Of a DNA stretch of 7,920 nucleotides, positions 6,755 through 7,920 are shown one piece after another. Under the pieces are notes generated by a model that had not been told where the DNA came from, made no database searches, and saw nothing but the letters and a program-made list of their open reading frames with translations. The stretch comes from Actinomycetota bacterium (GTDB lineage: Bacteria; Actinomycetota; Actinomycetes; Nanopelagicales; Nanopelagicaceae): contig WLEM01000018.1 in the NCBI GenBank assembly GCA_009704285.1, positions 1-7,920 of the forward strand. Direction: 5' to 3'. The translations under genes were made by a program, and so were the position numbers. Numbering within the stretch: position 1 is the first letter of the stretch; every line of letters starts with the position of its first letter.

Positions 6755-7920
6755 GTGAGTTCAAAAATACTAAGTGAGAAAAAGCCCCGCACAGTTGCGT
6801 TGGTGACTTTAGGGTGCGCTCGAAATGAGACTGACTCTGAGGAGTTGGCTGGTCGCTTAGCAGCAGATGGTTGGCAGTTAGTTACTGATCCAGCAGATGC
6901 AGAAATTGCGGTGATAAATACCTGTGGTTTTATTGAAAGTGCAAAGAAAGACTCAATCGATGCATTAATCCAAGCTCACTCACTTAAAGCAAATGGCGTC
7001 ACTAAAGCAGTTGTTGCCGTTGGTTGTATGGCAGAAAGATATGGCACCGAACTTGCTCAAGAGATGAGTGAGACGGATGCGATTTTAAGTTTTGATGATT
7101 ACAAAGATATTTCATCTCGCTTAAACACCATTATTGAAGGCGGCAAGATTAAAACCCATGTGCCAAAGGATCGAAGGACCCTGCTTCCGATCGCACCTAT
7201 CGATCGCGCAGAGTTAAAGAGTAAGGCAGCGAGCAAAGAGGTAAATCCACTCGGTACTGTGCTTCGTAAGAGATTAGATAACGCACCAATTGCACCTCTT
7301 AAAATTGCTAGTGGCTGCGATCGCAGATGCTCCTTCTGCGCAATTCCCTACTTTCGGGGTTCTTTCATTTCCCGAAGGCCAAGTGAGATCATTGAAGAGG
7401 CTATGTGGCTGGCCGATCATGGTGTCTCTGAACTGTATTTGGTAAGTGAGAACACCACCTCTTATGGAAAAGATTTTGGTGATCTAAAGATGATGGAAAA
7501 GATGCTGCCTGAGCTATCAAAGATTGGCGGCATTGAGCGAATTCGACTCTCATATCTACAACCGGCTGAGGTGCGACCATCATTACTACAAGCCATGATT
7601 TCTGTTGACAAGGTGATGCCTTACTTTGATCTTTCATTTCAGCATGCAAATGGTGACTTATTAAGAAGTATGCGCAGATTCGGTGATGGCGAAAAGTTTT
7701 TACACCTAATTTCTCAAATTAGAGCACTCTCTCCTAATGCTGGCATTAGATCAAACTTTATTGTGGGCTTTCCAGGTGAGACAGATGCACAATTTATGGA
7801 TCTAATTGAGTTTTTATCTTTGGCCCAACTTGATGCGATTGGTGTATTTGGCTACTCCGATGAGGATAAGACAGAGGCTGCAGAGCTTGGCAACAAAGTA
7901 GCACCAGAGATAATTGCAGA
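6755..7920 (+). CDS. rimO: Ribosomal protein S12 methylthiotransferase RimO (3' end cut off)
   Basis: A radical-SAM enzyme that adds a methylthio group to an aspartate of ribosomal protein S12, using two iron-sulphur clusters. The window holds 388 codons plus two bases; the C-terminal TRAM domain is beyond the edge. The N-terminal methylthiotransferase domain has its three cluster cysteines at C21 ([12 protein letters not shown]), C57 (NTCGFI) and C91 (VGCMAERY). The radical-SAM CX3CX2C is C188, C192, C195 ([13 protein letters not shown]), followed by [12 protein letters not shown] (229-240) and [11 protein letters not shown] (333-343). SGCDRRCSF and NTTSYG favour RimO over the tRNA enzyme MiaB. 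The GTG at 6755 is the only sensible start between the in-frame stop at 6710-6712 and the conserved [13 protein letters not shown]; it gives [17 protein letters not shown]. The 50-base gap after the rodZ-like gene carries a possible own promoter. Confidence 0.94.
   Translation, partial: MSSKILSEKKPRTVALVTLGCARNETDSEELAGRLAADGWQLVTDPADAEIAVINTCGFIESAKKDSIDALIQAHSLKANGVTKAVVAVGCMAERYGTELAQEMSETDAILSFDDYKDISSRLNTIIEGGKIKTHVPKDRRTLLPIAPIDRAELKSKAASKEVNPLGTVLRKRLDNAPIAPLKIASGCDRRCSFCAIPYFRGSFISRRPSEIIEEAMWLADHGVSELYLVSENTTSYGKDFGDLKMMEKMLPELSKIGGIERIRLSYLQPAEVRPSLLQAMISVDKVMPYFDLSFQHANGDLLRSMRRFGDGEKFLHLISQIRALSPNAGIRSNFIVGFPGETDAQFMDLIEFLSLAQLDAIGVFGYSDEDKTEAAELGNKVAPEIIA

Noticed and set aside
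7315..7326. Palindrome CTGCGATCGCAG containing GCGATCGC, the cyanobacterial HIP1 octamer.
   Set aside because: It encodes the radical-SAM SGCDRRC motif of RimO, and only one octamer copy was noticed; protein constraint is the simpler explanation.
7401..7649. Minus-strand open frame of 82 codons.
   Set aside because: It lies opposite the well-conserved radical-SAM domain of rimO and has no recognisable domain or start signal.

Overview
This is an ordinary-looking chromosomal housekeeping segment, with every supported gene on the + strand. The base composition is clearly below 50% G+C. The gene order is thyX - dapA - rnj - ftsK - rodZ-like - rimO, and the proteins have actinobacterial-type signatures (ThyX C-terminus TFPSYPQREIE-like with GRIAP end, Rim[14 protein letters not shown] and [12 protein letters not shown]). 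Low-G+C coding with this gene order suggests a streamlined freshwater actinobacterium of the acI / Nanopelagicales kind (Planktophila or Nanopelagicus-like). That assignment is inference, because no rRNA or other taxonomic marker is present.

Layout. Bases 1-85 hold no identifiable gene; one short frame stays open through them and ends by overlapping the thyX start codon. thyX (86-805), dapA (826-1716) and rnj (1721-3403) are packed with gaps of 20 and 4 bases. An 83-base spacer with possible RNA secondary structure separates rnj from ftsK (3487-5817). A 152-base spacer, the longest in the window, precedes the rodZ-like gene (5970-6704); it carries a 10-base direct repeat and a near-perfect palindrome lying between plausible -35 and -10 hexamers. 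rimO starts at a GTG at 6755 and runs off the right edge.

Functions. ThyX makes dTMP for DNA. DapA commits aspartate semialdehyde to diaminopimelate and lysine, so it feeds peptidoglycan and protein. RNase J matures and degrades RNA. FtsK pumps chromosomal DNA through the closing septum. The RodZ-like protein is a membrane-anchored helix-turn-helix protein probably linked to cell shape. RimO methylthiolates ribosomal protein S12. The common theme is growth and division, not a dedicated pathway.

The most interesting signal is regulatory. No gene has a convincing Shine-Dalgarno sequence, while five of the six have a TANNNT (actinobacterial -10-like) hexamer ending 6-9 bases before the start codon. 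This arrangement predicts leaderless or near-leaderless mRNAs made from many individual promoters. I saw no CRISPR array, insertion sequence, tRNA, rRNA, phage gene or defence system, and no convincing intrinsic terminator. I did not find a new multi-gene system here.
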